From: Lytechinus pictus
Lineage: Eukaryota; Echinodermata; Echinoidea; Temnopleuroida; Toxopneustidae
Direction of reading: 5' to 3'
DNA: 64,000 nucleotides
Assembly (NCBI RefSeq): GCF_037042905.1
Contig: NC_087257.1
Coordinates: forward strand, 29,906,001 to 29,970,000
A model generated the notes under the pieces. It was not told where the DNA came from and did no database searches. It saw only the letters and a program-made list of their open reading frames with translations. A program made the translations under genes and the position numbers. This document shows positions 44,437 through 56,466 of this stretch, in pieces (positions within the stretch are counted from its first letter, which is position 1; each line of letters starts with the position of its first letter).

Positions 44437-45027
44437 TTAAAGGAGAATGAAACCCTTGAAACCAGCTGAATCAATATCAAAGAGAAAAATCAAAGAAACA
44501 TATTGTTGAAAGTTTGAGGAAGATTGAATGAATAATAAGAAAGTTATGAGCATTTGAATATTGAGATCACTAGTGCCATGTAGATCCTCCCATCGGCAAT
44601 GCGACCAAGATCTGTGATGTCACACACGTACAACTCCCTCATTACTTTAGTACTTATTTCACTTATATTCTCACTTTTATAGAGTCTATCACAAGGTGAG
44701 GTGTTCTCTTTATGAGATGACAAGTACAGAGGTTTCACAACATTATATCATTGATGAATCATTTGTCATATGATTAGAATGAGCAAAAAGAGATGTTTTG
44801 GGGTATATTTTCAGTGTTCAAATGGGAGAGTTGTACGTGTGTGACATCACAGATCTTGGTCGCATTGCCAATGGGAGGATCTCCATAGCATTATTGATCT
44901 CGACATTCAAATGCTCATAACTCTTTTATTGCTAGTCCTATTTTACTCAAACTTTTGTTGATCTTATTCTTTGATTTTTCTGCTTTCACAAAAGCTAACT
45001 TGCTCCAAGAGTTTCATTCTCCTTTAA
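44437..45027. mobile_element. TTAAAGGAGAATGAAACC MITE, copy 2
   Basis: Same family and length as 24724-25315, with ends TTAAAGGAGAATGAAACCC and GTTTCATTCTCCTTTAA, and arms containing CGGCAATGCGACCAAGATC and its inverse. Confidence 0.75.
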
Positions 45028-45756
45028 ACTTAAAATCATTAGATTAATTTAGTAACCAGATTTTGTGACATGACTGCCAAATCAGGGGCAAAAATACTTT
45101 TGCCTTTTGAACAGAATATGATTATATTTCTAATAATATACTTTGATACTGTTTGCAGAAATAAACATTGCACTATTTGTGTGTGTTGACAATTATCTGC
45201 ATATCGTAACATCAGAATATGTGATTTCTCTTAAAATGAATTTGAAATCAAAATTGTTAGCAATGTCATGCATAATGTCATCAACAGCTTTGTAGATGAT
45301 AAAAAAAAACCTCCTAATTTACCCATCAGAACAACAACAAAAGTAATCAATAAACTTTAATTTGGTACATATAAATAAATTTTATTGCACATTAATTCTC
45401 ATTTAAACCATATAAATGTAGCTGAATTCAAATCACTTTGAACATATTCTTTTATAATCAACACATAATCACAAATATACATGTAGCACTCTGTGTAACA
45501 ATACAGAAAGCAAAAAACAAACAAACCCATACACACCACTTAACTACATGTATCAACATACATTTCTTCTTTTTTTCTCAATGAGAAGATAATGCTATGC
45601 TTTGGAGCGGCTTTCTATGTTCTTTTTCTCAATAAGACAAAAATGCTATGCCTTGGAACGGAAATTTGAGTGTAAAAATGGGGGTCCCCTCCGCGGCACA
45701 TACCCACTATGCATTATATACTGAGTGCCCCCCCCCCCCCCCCGGGTGGTAAAAAT
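45028..45756. other. AT-rich spacer with a small tandem repeat
   Basis: At 45569-45660 a segment with TTTTTCTCAAT(G/A)AGA and ATGCTATGC(T/C)TTGGA(G/A)CGG is present twice, about 55 bp apart. A C-run lies at about 45728. No gene. Confidence 0.5.
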
Positions 45757-46123
45757 GAGGGGAGGGGTTGCCAAATGTTCTGTTGACCTTTATCCCATTA
45801 ACATACATCACCTACTTAAGTCCTATCTTACCCCCCCCCCCCGACTCTCCTGACTCTCATGAACACATTACTGAGATCCACATGATAAAGTCAAAGTGCT
45901 GCACAAAAATTGCAGTCTATTAACACTCATGCATTTAATTTCCACATCCTTTGTTTCAGTGGGCAGTGCTCGCTCAAGCATGAATAGTTTTCCAACTTTT
46001 GGGTGTCATTTGAAAGTTGACTTTATTGGCTTTCCATACATACAAGTCTTTCTCCCCAAAGTAATATATATTTTATATGGCAGCCATTTCAAAAGTGTTT
46101 TTGTTTTGTTTTTGGATGCACTG
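45757..46123. mobile_element. Right arm of a CAGTGCGTCC fold-back element
   Basis: From GAGGGGAGGGGTTGCCAAAT to TTTGGATGCACTG. The left arm is missing, because duplication copy 1 begins inside the element. Confidence 0.7.
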
Positions 46124-47163
46124 TATATGGAAAGCCAAAAACCCCATACACACCACTTAACTATCCACAAATATTGGAATGGCTAAGGATTTATAAGACA
46201 TGTGAATATAAATATGCCATGGGTTTGTCTGGCTTTGACCTCTTCCAAAACAAAACTAAATGTTTATCTATAATCTATAATAGAGATTTGACATTAGACT
46301 ATATTTTACATGTATAATTAGTCAAAAAGGGGGAATAAACCATAGATAGAGGTCTAATGATTTTATCTATAAATTCAGATAATTTATTTTAATGCAAGAC
46401 AAACTTCATCCATTGAATTTTTATAATGAATAACAGAAGGTATGCTCATGTGTGTACAATTGTATAGATTTCTATTATTCATTATGGTTTACATATTCTA
46501 TGATATTCCATTAAAGTACCACAATTCTATTTCAATGTCATATCTATTTAATAAATATGCATCTTAAAATATCTTATCAATAATCATAAATTCAAAGTAT
46601 GATTTATTCATTAATCTTCATTTGTGCAGGGGAGGTTGAATAACAGGAATTTGTGCAAATTATCAGTCTAATTTTAACTACAATAATTTTCAACCACATG
46701 AATTTAGTGCAGGGACAAGCAGTATATATGTGTAATCCAAATAGATGGGTTAGATATTGTATGAACAGTGTAAGCGTATCTTATATGCACATCAAGGGCA
46801 TTTATTTACAAACTGACTTGTTGTCCCCATTTCTAATAAAGCACAGTAAGACCACCCTTTTTCCTAATATAAAATTCCTCTTGCAAAGGGTCCTTGTAAA
46901 AAAAGATTTAGGACAAATTATTCTGTGCGGAAAAAACAAATCAGATTTCAACTTATTTGCAATAGACATGTGTTGAATACAATTTTAGGGAAAATTTATG
47001 GCATGAAACACACAGTATTATCATTTAAAAAAGAAAGTATGAAATACTAAAAAAATATGATCTCCTTACGAATAGTAATTAGACCTTTCAAAAATTTCTA
47101 AATTTCTAATTGTCTGATTTGCTTAAAAGAATTTACTAGTCTTCTCTTTGAATTCATCCTCTT

Positions 47164-47470
47164 TAAATAAATATATGATTTGTATAGCGCAAGTATCCAC
47201 CTTGCTCAGTGCTCAAGGTGCACCTACAATACCACGGCTAAGATAGCCTATTGAGTCCGGTACACACAGCTTTTTGAATTACTTCCTGCCGGTACCCACA
47301 GCTTTTTGAGGAATTACTTCCTGCTGGTACCCATTTACCTCACCGGGGTTGAATGCAGCACAATTTGGGTACATTTCTTTCTGAAAGAAAACACACCATG
47401 ACTTGGAATCAAATTCACCCATGTCCTTCAGATTGAAAGACGAGTCTTAACAACTACACCACAACACACC
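47164..47470 (-). mobile_element. tRNA-derived SINE (in duplication copy 1)
   Basis: On the minus strand an A-box-like TGGTGTAGTTGTTAAGAC and a B-box-like GGTGAATTTGATTCC are followed by a body containing GGTACCGGCAGGAAGTAATT-like sequence and the tail GCGCTATACAAATC with ATTT repeats. Confidence 0.45.
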
Positions 47471-47939
47471 CATATGTTTTTCAGAATATGTCATTTGAAC
47501 CAGACTTTTTGTTTCAGATCAATTCAACAAGGTGAATGGTTTAAGTGTACATCTAATCAATCTTGGAATGAAATTAACTTTTTTGGTAATGCAGTGATTA
47601 TAAATTGGTTTGGGGTGAGCATTGGTGTATGCACATCATTGCTATGTACACGTAGGTAAAAAGATGCGATAATCAAATAAGTCTCTCTTGATGTAGCCAT
47701 TGACTTCAAAATAATGTCTTACAAAGCAAGAACTAGTACTATGATATTTATACACTTTCAAAGCATAATGATTGCAAGGGCTGGTTGAGATGATAAAAAT
47801 ATAATATACCATAAATTCTCAAATGATATTTCAACACAAGAGTCGTTTTCATCTAATGAACTTCAGTAACATTATTCAAATGTAAGTTTTCACATATCTC
47901 ATTAACACACTCTGCTGCTATATAGATAGGTTGGAAGGT

Positions 47940-48400
47940 TAAGAATCAGGAATGGGGGGGGGGGGGGGTAGGGCTAGGAGACAGGAGAATGGGAGGTTGA
48001 GAATTAGGGATGGGGGGGGGGTAGGGCTAGGAGACAGGAGAATGGAAGGCTGAGAATAAGGGATGGGGGGGGGGTAGGGTTAGGAGACAGGAGAATGGAA
48101 GGCTGAGAATAAGGGATGGGGGGGGGGGGTAGGGCTAGGAGATAGGAGAATGGAAGGTTGAGAATAAGGGATGGGGGGGTAGGGCTAGGAGATAGGAGAA
48201 TAAAAAGTTGAGAATAAGGGATGGGGGGGGGGTAGGGCTAGGAGACAGGAGAATGGAAGGTTGAGAATAAGGGATGGGGGGGGGTAGGGCTAGGAGATAG
48301 GAGAATAAAAAGTTGAGAATAAGGGATGGGGGGGGGGTAGGGCTAGGAGACAGGAGAATGGAAGGTTGAGAATCAGGGATGGGGAGGGGGTAAGAAAGAG
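47940..48400 (+). repeat. G-rich minisatellite, about 8 units
   Basis: The unit of about 52-58 bp contains TAGGGCTAGGAGACAGGAG, AATGGAAGGTTGAGAATAAG and GGATGGGGGGGGG. Length differences come from the G-run. Adjacent G-tracts could form quadruplexes. Confidence 0.85.
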
Positions 48401-49442
48401 GAAGTCAGGAAGAGAAAGCATGCCCAGCGGAGCTGTGCAATTAACTCTGCGATAACATTCTAAATGTTTTAAATATCTAACCAACATCTACAAATGTAGA
48501 AACAGTTTATTTTCTGCATGTAAAATTCATCACCTCATATTTTCGCCATTTTTGAAGTAAACGCTCTCAAATTTTCAGGGCTTGTTTAGAATATCAATTT
48601 GTCCTGAGAAACTTATATTAAACAACCAGGTACTTTTCATTTACTGTTCGTTTTCCCTCACATTGTCTAAAAAACTACAAAAAAAAACTGTGAGGAATAA
48701 TATAAATAACATTTTCACCCCCAAAAATAGCCTTCTCGGAACTTCATTTAGTGAATTAGATCAAAAAGTAGGAATTACGCATAAATACGCATAATTCATA
48801 TCATATGAAAGTAGTGCAATTTATTATGTCATCTACTTTTGAGCAAATTTTTGTCACGATCCATGGCAGCGATCTCAGAGGGCATAATGCATCAACTTAC
48901 CGCAACCAGGAATTTAAGGTCACAAAAAAAAGCCCCGGTAAAAACCTAAAAAAAATTCTCATGAATCCGATGTAAACAAAAAAGTTGCATACACTGTATC
49001 TTTGTCATGCTAAATGTACAGTGCGTACAGGAAGTATATGTACACTATACATTAACAACGCTGTACACAAGGATTGCACATTAATTGCAACCCTGTAAAA
49101 AGTCAATAAACCAATACCAGTCAGACATTTATTCATTTAAAATTGTTTGCAAATTGAGTGAAATGATAATAGTATTATCATGTTAAGCAGAGCCTGCTTG
49201 GAGAACAGTTTTTGGAAATGAAGTTGCTACACAGAGTAACATATGACATTATCATTATCATTATGAGTAATACCGATTGGAATACCAAGATACTTTTCTT
49301 TTTCATTTTTTACACTCAGTGATTGTCAGATATTTTTTGATATCCAGCATAATTCATCTTCAACTTTTAAAATGTTGTTAATGTTAAGTGTTCATTGAAT
49401 TCCTTGGGACTTTGTATGTCTCAACAATTAAATGACTTTTAC

Positions 49443-50007
49443 CTGTTGTATGGCAATATTTTGTCTTTGTTGCATGGTTTGCTGTGGAGTAGAGTATAAT
49501 GTTGTAGCTCCTGTTAACCCATTACTGCTCACCATAGATTGACCATAGACAGTGGTAGGGGTACCTACTACACCAGGCTGGGCACCTAATGATGACTGGT
49601 TCTGCTGTATCTGATCTGATATCAACAAAGTAAAAATAACTGCCATTTGCAAGGGTATCCTCACTGTCAAGACTATGTATTGGTACATGCAAATCAACTC
49701 CAAAGAAGATACTAATAATATTAAAATTAACTCTGAAAAAGATCTTAATATCATAAAGATATTTGAAGCTAGACAATAATAATAGCCATACAGCAATGAG
49801 AATGTTACCAGTAATATTGGAAACTTCATTAACACATCAAATACATAACATATATATTGGATTCCTATGTAAAGAAAACTTGGCCAGCTACAAGTATTAG
49901 ATTAGAAGTCTTAAAAAGAACTCACTTAGTGCAGCACCAACATTACTCCAGGGAGAGTCTTTCCAGGTGTACTGAGACATCTTACCCTCTGATTCTTAAC
50001 AAGTTTC
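49443..50007 (-). CDS. Minus-strand gene fragment, two exons (copy 1)
   Basis: Exon a is 49926-50007 and exon b 49443-49615, read right to left. The exon a acceptor follows a long T tract and CCCTGTTCAATTCTTAG; its donor is GTGAGTTC. The exon b acceptor is GATATCAG and its donor GTAAAAG. ATG at 49978-49980 opens MSQYTWKDSPWSNVGAAL, the split codon A+AT gives Asn, and exon b adds 57 codons rich in Gln, Ser, Thr (QIQQNQSSLGAQPGV ... YSTPQQTMQQRQ), ending in phase 0 and continuing off this locus. A TAA lies upstream of the ATG in the same frame within exon a, consistent with a true start after a 5' UTR. The product is not recognised; the composition resembles transcriptional or RNA-associated low-complexity proteins (weak inference). 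Confidence 0.55.
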
Positions 50008-50091
50008 CTAAGAATTGAACAGGGAGAAAAAAAAAAAAAAATTTTCATTATTGTATTGTCATTTGGGGAGGGGGAAGGGGGAAGGGGGGGG

Positions 50092-50689
50092 CTGTTGGTT
50101 ACTAGTAAACAATTCCATGACAAAGTCTGAAAATTTGAACAATATCAAATCATTTTATACCAATGAATAAGCCAATAAGTTATTGAATCATTCATAACAA
50201 ACTTATTTATGATTTGGGGGGCCATTTTCATGATTTGAAAGAAAAAAAAATTGTATTAGCCTCAATCAAGAATGAAGTTGCCAGTTAGGTCTACGAACTA
50301 TTGCTTTAGAGAAGCCGTTCAAATTATCATCAGCGACGCGCTGCGGATCCCGGGGCAATCCTGCTCGATGCCGACTGCGCGCTATGCAGCTTACGCGTAT
50401 CACAAAAGTGGTGCATGATTTAGTAGGAAGACGATTTTATCTTCTCTGATGGGTTTCAGCGTCGGGCCGTGGAACACGCTAGCGAGATCCAGCAGGATCC
50501 TGAATTTGCATTTCACATGTGTGCGTGCTGAAGTTGCATGTGTGTACGCTCATTTTGCTGTTTTGGTAGTAGTCAAGCTCCGATTCTAAACCTACTAATA
50601 TTTGGATGTTGTTTGAAGGTTTGCATGGTGGTATGTACAATCGCTGATGTGGTTTACGGTACACCATGTGAAGTGTTATAGAAACAGTG
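50092..50689. other. Unduplicated segment right of copy 1
   Basis: Holds the CpG-rich patch listed separately; otherwise no gene or repeat recognised. Confidence 0.4.
50320..50500. promoter_or_regulatory. CpG-rich patch upstream of the minus-strand exons
   Basis: In otherwise CpG-poor AT-rich DNA this stretch has roughly 18 CpGs in 170 bp (GCGACGCGCTGCGG, GACTGCGCGCTATG, TACGCGTATC). It lies about 320 bp upstream of minus-strand exon a. A promoter or untranslated first exon is possible; no core promoter motif decides it. Confidence 0.25.
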
Positions 50690-52085
50690 GATAGAAGAAG
50701 AGAAGAAATGGATAGGCGAGAAAGTGGAGATTTGAGAGTAGAGTATTCTTTCTTGAAAGTAGTCCTGAAAAGGACTGTAAACCAGGAAAGATTAATGAGG
50801 AGATGCTGGCTTGAGTCGGCGAGTAGAGATGATGAGTAGTAGAGAGACTCGATGTTTCGGGCAGGTTGACTGTCCGTCTTCAGGAGTGAGTGTTCACTTG
50901 GCGTGCGGCGGTACTTATGGCATGCGTGCGGACGTGGGGGAAAGCGCTGGGATGGCGGTCACGGCGGGCTGACGTCGTAGGTGGCGCTCTGTGCGTGGGT
51001 CGGCGGTTTTAGCGGGAAACGAGTTGGCGTGGTATGCGGACGCAGTGTGTAGACGGCGTGTATGTGTGTCGGCGGCGTGGTAGGTACATCAGTGGTGGCG
51101 TTCTGTGCGTGTTGGTCGGCGGACTTGTCGGGTAGGCTTCGGCGGGAGTGAGTGGGTGGCCTGGTGTACGGATGCGGTGTTGGGTCGTCGGTGGAGGTTG
51201 TAGCGAGGTGTCGGTGGCGGTGGTGTGTGCGTCGGCGAAGTCGCTGGTTGAGTTGGTGATTCGATCAGACTGTTGTGTTGGGTAGGAGGGCTTGGTGGGG
51301 TGACGGTGGACGGCGGGTTACTTGTGGAGTTGGTTGTGGATTGGTTGGAAGTTGGGTGGTGACGTAGGATTGGGTGCCAGATGCTGTTGATGTGGAGGCC
51401 TGGGTCTTGAGGCACGGTGTTGTGTTGATGTATCTCAATGGCTTCCCTGACCCTTCTGGTATTCAGTGCCGGATGTTGGTGATTAGGTGGCTCTTGTCCC
51501 TGTCTATGCGGTGATTTTCCTGTTGTGCATGTTTGACGATGGCAGATCGGTCCCAGTCGCTGCGTCGGTGGTGGGTCTTGTGTTCCTTTAGTCTGGTGTC
51601 GAAGTCTCGGCCGGTTTCTCCAATGTAGACATTGCCACAGTCGCAGGGAATCTTGTAGACGCCTGGTTGCTTGTTGGATTGGTGTTTGTCCTTATGAGGG
51701 TGCAGGATGGAGTGTAGCTTGTGAGAGGATTGGTGTCTGACGAGGATGTTGGCAGAGTGAAGGATGCGTTGTAGTCGGTGTGAAGTCTTGCCGATGTAGG
51801 GAAGTGCTATGGTGGCGATAGGCTTGGTTTCGGATGGGTTTTCGGTGCTGTTGGTGCTGGGTTGGTGGCTGGATGGTTGAGTGTTGATCCTTCTCCTGGG
51901 GTAATGGTTGATGGTGGTGAGTGCATTGGTCAGGTGCTTGAGTTCCTGCTGTAAGTGTGCCTTGTCGCTGAGTTGGTGGGCTCGTCTGATGAGAGTGTCG
52001 GCGACTGATTGGTGGACGGATGGGTGATGGTGTGAGCGGAAATTGAGGTAGCGGTCTGTGTGGGTGGATTGTATTTGATTGTATT
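50690..52085 (-). mobile_element. Penelope-like retroelement, 5'-truncated (copy 1)
   Basis: The minus strand enters at about 52085 in the last part of the reverse transcriptase region (HTDRYLNFRSHHHPSV, VADTLIRRAHQLSD), passes through a linker, then a GIY-YIG endonuclease domain. It ends in 3' sequence with a CCTGAAGACGG stretch (around 50870) typical of such elements. The RT core is absent. The sequence is GC-rich compared with its surroundings. Confidence 0.7.
51089..52085 (-). pseudogene. Penelope-like ORF remnant with GIY-YIG endonuclease
   Basis: The minus-strand frame reads RT-C-terminal sequence, then ALPYIGKTSHRLQRILHSAN and GVYKIPCDCGNVYIGETGR at about 51607-51665, the GIY-YIG signature, followed by RLKEHKTHHRR. 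After SHLITNI a frameshift near 51480-51490 and a TGA break the frame; the C-terminus resumes in another frame (NTRRVREAIEIHQ, then DPGLHINSIWHP) and stops at 51089. In intact elements this domain makes the target nick used for integration. Here it is a broken copy. Confidence 0.75.
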
Positions 52086-52456
52086 TGAATTACTAGTATG
52101 TGTCATTTTTAAAATGTGATTAACTCATCTCTCTCAATTTCTTTTTCCGTGATTATGAACATCATTTCTATCTTTCGTGGATTGTCTTTACAATATATTA
52201 CTGTAAAAGTGGAAATTTTCATGGATTTCGCGGCAAGATCGGCGAGCGAGACTTCAAAAACACACAAATTCATGAGCATTTATTTTGATGCAAGTTTTCA
52301 ACCCCGGTTCAATTGCATGTACAGTTTTGGCAAAGAGACTACTTATTTGACCTATTGAGGATGACATTTAAGCAAGTTTAAGCTCCAAAATTGTATGCAT
52401 ATCATGAAAACTGTTCCAAAGAGGTCTTTTTTTTAAACGTTCGCAGATCGGTACTA

Positions 52457-53900
52457 CAGTGCGTCTAAAAAAATATACACGTGAAATTGCTGCGAAATAA
52501 AAAAAAATTTCACTATAGGGGAACAGATATAATGTCAGTTTTTTAGAGCTAAATCCTTTGGAACTTGCAAAGTTAAGGGCATTGTGATAAATTAATGACC
52601 AAATGTGACCAGATTTGCTTGTTTTAGCAAATTTCATAAATTAGTTAATTGGACTTTAATGCATGAGTGAACACAAATTTCACTTTTTTTTTGCAGCATT
52701 TGAATTTCATCATGTGTATCTCAGCAATGTGTTCATTGGAGTCAGGAAAATAGGGGGTGAGATACATGTAGGACTTAAGTGGGAGAAGTAGGTTGATGGA
52801 ATAAGGGTCAACAGAACATTTAGCCCCCTCCCTCTCTCCCACCCTCCCCTCCTGTTGAGAGACTTGCTATTGTTATACACGTGAAGTCCAGAGCAGAATG
52901 TTGATTTAATGATAAATTCTGAATTGGGGCATCAGCTTTTTCCTATCAATCATTTAATCAACAATTTATCAATAAATCAACTCATTTAATGTGCAATGTG
53001 ATAAATCAAACATTCAGTTTTTTTTCAATAAATTATTTCATAAATCATCATAATCATTCAATTTATTGGTAATCATTCAATGAAAACAAAAGACCTTCAG
53101 TCACCAGTCACTTGGCAGTTAAGTTTTGAATAGGTTACAATCCAGGAAGTGAGACAGTCTAGAGAGAAGGAGCCTGGGAAATAGAGGACAAAAGGACAAA
53201 AAATAGAGGAACGCCATTTTAACCAAGTCTTACATATCTCAACATCTTGCTTGTAACAGGTACCATCACATTACTCTGACTCACGAACACACCTTTGAGG
53301 TCCACAAGATGAATATGCTACACTAAAATTACAATTCCTGTTCACTCATGCAATAACTTTCAATTTAGTAATTCATGAAATTTGCCTAAGAAACTAAAAC
53401 TGATCTCATTTATTAATTAAGCATAACACCCTTAGCAATGCAAGTTCCAAAGGACTAACCTAATTACAAACTGTACTAAGGCTAATTCCTGCCCAGCCTG
53501 GCAGAGTTTAGTCTCTCAGGAGGAAAGAAGGGGGGGGGGGTAGAGATGAGGGGAGGGGTTGCCAAATGTTTTGTTGACCTTTATCCCATCAACATACTTC
53601 ACTTTAAGTCCTATCTAACCCCCTATTCTCCTGACTCTCATAAACACATTGCTGAGATCCACGTGTTAAAGTCAAAATGCTGCACAAAAATGGCAGTTTA
53701 TGAACCCTAATGCATTTAATTTCCATAGCCTTTGTTTCAGTGGGCAGTGCTTGCTCAAGCATGAATAGTTTTCCAAATTTTGAGTGAAACTTGAAAGTTG
53801 ACTTTTTTGGCTTTCCACACATATAAGTCTTTCTCCCCAAAGTAATATATATTCTATTTGGCAGCCATTTCACAATTTATAGTTTTTTGTGGATGCACTG
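52457..53900. mobile_element. Complete CAGTGCGTC fold-back element, 1444 bp
   Basis: TA then CAGTGCGTC at 52457, and GGATGCACTG at 53891-53900 then TA. The arms mirror each other: AGCAATGTGTTCATTGGAGT against ACTCTCATAAACACATTGCT, and GGGTCAACAGAACATTT against AAATGTTTTGTTGACC. No ORF. Target TA suggests mobilisation by a Tc1/mariner-type transposase. Confidence 0.8.
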
Positions 53901-54914
53901 TATATGGAAAGCCAAAACCCCCATACGCACCACTTAACTATCCACAAATATTAGAATGCCTAAGGATTTATAAGACATATATGCAGTGGGATTTTTTGGC
54001 TTTGAACTCTTCAAAAACAAAACTAAATATGTTCATCTATAATCTATAATGTAGATTTGACTTCAGACTATATTTTACATGTATAATTAGTCAAAAAGGG
54101 GGAATAAACCATAGATAGAGGTCTAATGGTTTTATCTTTAAATTCAGATAATTTATTTTAATGCAAGACAAACTTCATCCATTGAATTTTTATAATGAAT
54201 AACAGAAGGTATGCTCATGTGTGTACAATTGTATAGATTTCTATTATTCATTATGGTTTACATATTCTATGATATTCCATTAAAGTACCACAATTCTATT
54301 TCAATGTCACATCTATTTAATAAATATGCATCTTAAAATATCTCATCAATAATCATAAATTCAAAGTATGATTTATTCATTAATCTTCATTTGTGCAGGG
54401 GAGGTTGAATAACAGGAATTTGTGCAAATTATCAGTCTAATTTTAACTACAATAATTTTCAACCACATGAATTTTGTGCAGAGACAAGCAGTATATATGT
54501 GTAATCCAAATAGATGGGTTAGATATTGTATGAACAGTGTAAGCGTATCTTATATGCACATCAAGGGCATTTATTTACAAACTGACTTGTTATCCCCATT
54601 TTTAATAAAGCACAGTGAGATCACCATTTTTCCTAATATGAAATTCCTCTTGCAAAGGGTCCTTGTAAAAAAAAGATTTAGGACAAATTATTCTGTGTGG
54701 AAAAAAAAACAAGTCAGATTTTTCAACTTTTTTGCAATAGACATGTGTTGAATACAATCTTAGGAAAAATGCATGTCATGAAACATAGAGTATTATCATA
54801 AAAAAATTATGAATTATGAATAGTAATTAAACCTTTCGAAAATTCCTAAATTTGTAATTGTCTGATTTGCTTTAAAAATTTACTAGTCTCCTCTTTGAAT
54901 TCATCCTCTTTAAA

Positions 54915-55222
54915 TAAATAAAATAATATATGATTTGTATAGCACACGTATCCACCTTGCTCGGTGCTCAAGGTGCACCTACAATACCCTGGCTAAGATA
55001 GCCTATTGAGTCCGGTACACACAGCTTTTTGAATTACTTCCTGCCGGTAACCACAGCTTTTTGAGGAATTACTTCCTGCCAGTACCCATTTACCTCACCG
55101 GGGTTGGGTGCAGCACAACTTGGGTAAATTTCTTGCTGAAGGTTAACACACCATGGCTTGGAATCAAATTCACCCATGTCCTTCAGATTGAAAGACGAGT
55201 CTTAACAACTAGACCACGACAC
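54915..55222 (-). mobile_element. tRNA-derived SINE (in duplication copy 2)
   Basis: Counterpart of 47164-47470 with scattered substitutions. Its presence in both copies shows that the insertion predates the duplication. Confidence 0.45.
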
Positions 55223-55714
55223 ATTCATATGTTTTTCAGAATATGTCATTTGAACCAGACTTTTTGTTTCAGATCAATTCAACAAGGTGAATGGTTTAAG
55301 TGTACATCTAATCCATCTTGGAATGAAATTAACTTTTTTGGTAATGCAGTGATTATAAATTGGTTTGGGGTGAGCATTGGTGTATGCACATCATTGCTAT
55401 GTACACGTAGGTAAAAAGATGCGATAATCAAATAAGTCTCTCTTGATGTAGCCATTGACTTCAAAATAATGTCTTACAAAGCAAGAACTAGCACTATGAT
55501 ATTTATACACTTTCAAAGCGTATTGATTGCAAGGGCTCGTTGAGATTATGAAAATATAATATACCATAAATTCTCAAATGATATTTCAACACAAGAGTCG
55601 TTTTCATCTAATGAACTTCAGTAACATTATTCAAATGTAAGTTTTCACATATCTCATTAACACACTCTGCTGCTATATAGATATACAGTACTGTTATAAT
55701 CAGGTTGGAAGGTT

Positions 55715-56035
55715 GAGAATCAAGGGGGGGGGTAGGGCTAGGAGACAGGACAATGGAAGGTTGAGATTCAGGGATGGGGGGGGGGGGTAGGGCTAGGAGA
55801 CAGGAGAATGGAAGGTTGAGAATCAGGGATGGGGTTGGGGTTGGGCTAGGAGATAGGAGAATGGAAGGTTGAGAATCAGGGATCGGGGGGGGGGGGAGGG
55901 TTAGGGCTAGGAGACAGGAGAATGGAAGGTTGAAAATCAGGTAAGGGGGACGGGTAGGGCTTGGAGATAGGAGAATAAAAGGTTGAGAATCAGGGATCGG
56001 GGGGGGGGGGGGGGGGGAGGGTAGGAAAGGGGAAG
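55715..56035 (+). repeat. G-rich minisatellite, about 5 units
   Basis: Same repeat as 47940-48400 in duplication copy 2, but with fewer and more diverged units (TTGGGCTAGG, TAGGGCTTGG). Confidence 0.8.
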
Positions 56036-56466
56036 TCAGATAGAGAATGCAGGACCAGCACAGTGCATACAGGAATTATTTGTACATTATCAATGCTGTA
56101 CAACAGCATTGCACTAACATTAAATGCAACCCTGTAAAAAAAGACAATAAATAAACACCAGTCAGATATTTATTAAGAATTGTTTGTGATATGATAATGA
56201 CATTATCGTGTTAAGCAGGGTCTGATGGGAGAACAGTTTTTGGATACGAAGTGGCTACCCTAGGTGAAATATGACATTATCATTATGAGTAATACCAATT
56301 GGAATACCAAGATACTTTTCTTTTTCATTTTTTTTACGCTCAGTGATTGTCAGATATTTTTTGATATCCAGCATAATTCATCTTCAACTTTTAAAATGTT
56401 GTTAATGTTAAGTGTTCATTGAATTCCTTGGGACTTTGTATGTCTCAACAATTAAATGACTTTTAC

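Larger units (their letters stand above)
45757..50091. repeat. Segmental duplication, copy 1
   Basis: It aligns almost base for base with 53537-57110. It contains the right arm of a CAGTGCGTCC fold-back element (ending 46123), AT-rich sequence, a tRNA-derived SINE (about 47164-47470), a G-rich minisatellite and the two minus-strand exons. The offset is 7769 near 46.3 kb but 7024 near 49.4 kb. The difference is a segment of about 620 bp (about 48410-49020) present only here plus extra minisatellite units. Confidence 0.85.

Noticed and set aside
46653..46976. 107-codon open frame and its counterpart at 54422-54751
   Set aside because: AT-driven frame without splice context; the two copies drift apart at the end through indels.
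47474..47659. Exon-like frame ending GVCTSLLCTRR, repeated at 55229-55414
   Set aside because: An acceptor-like TTTTTGTTTCAG and GTAAAAAG are present, but the frame is cysteine- and aromatic-rich without domain, stops almost at the donor and shows no partner exon. Conservation between copies only reflects the duplication.
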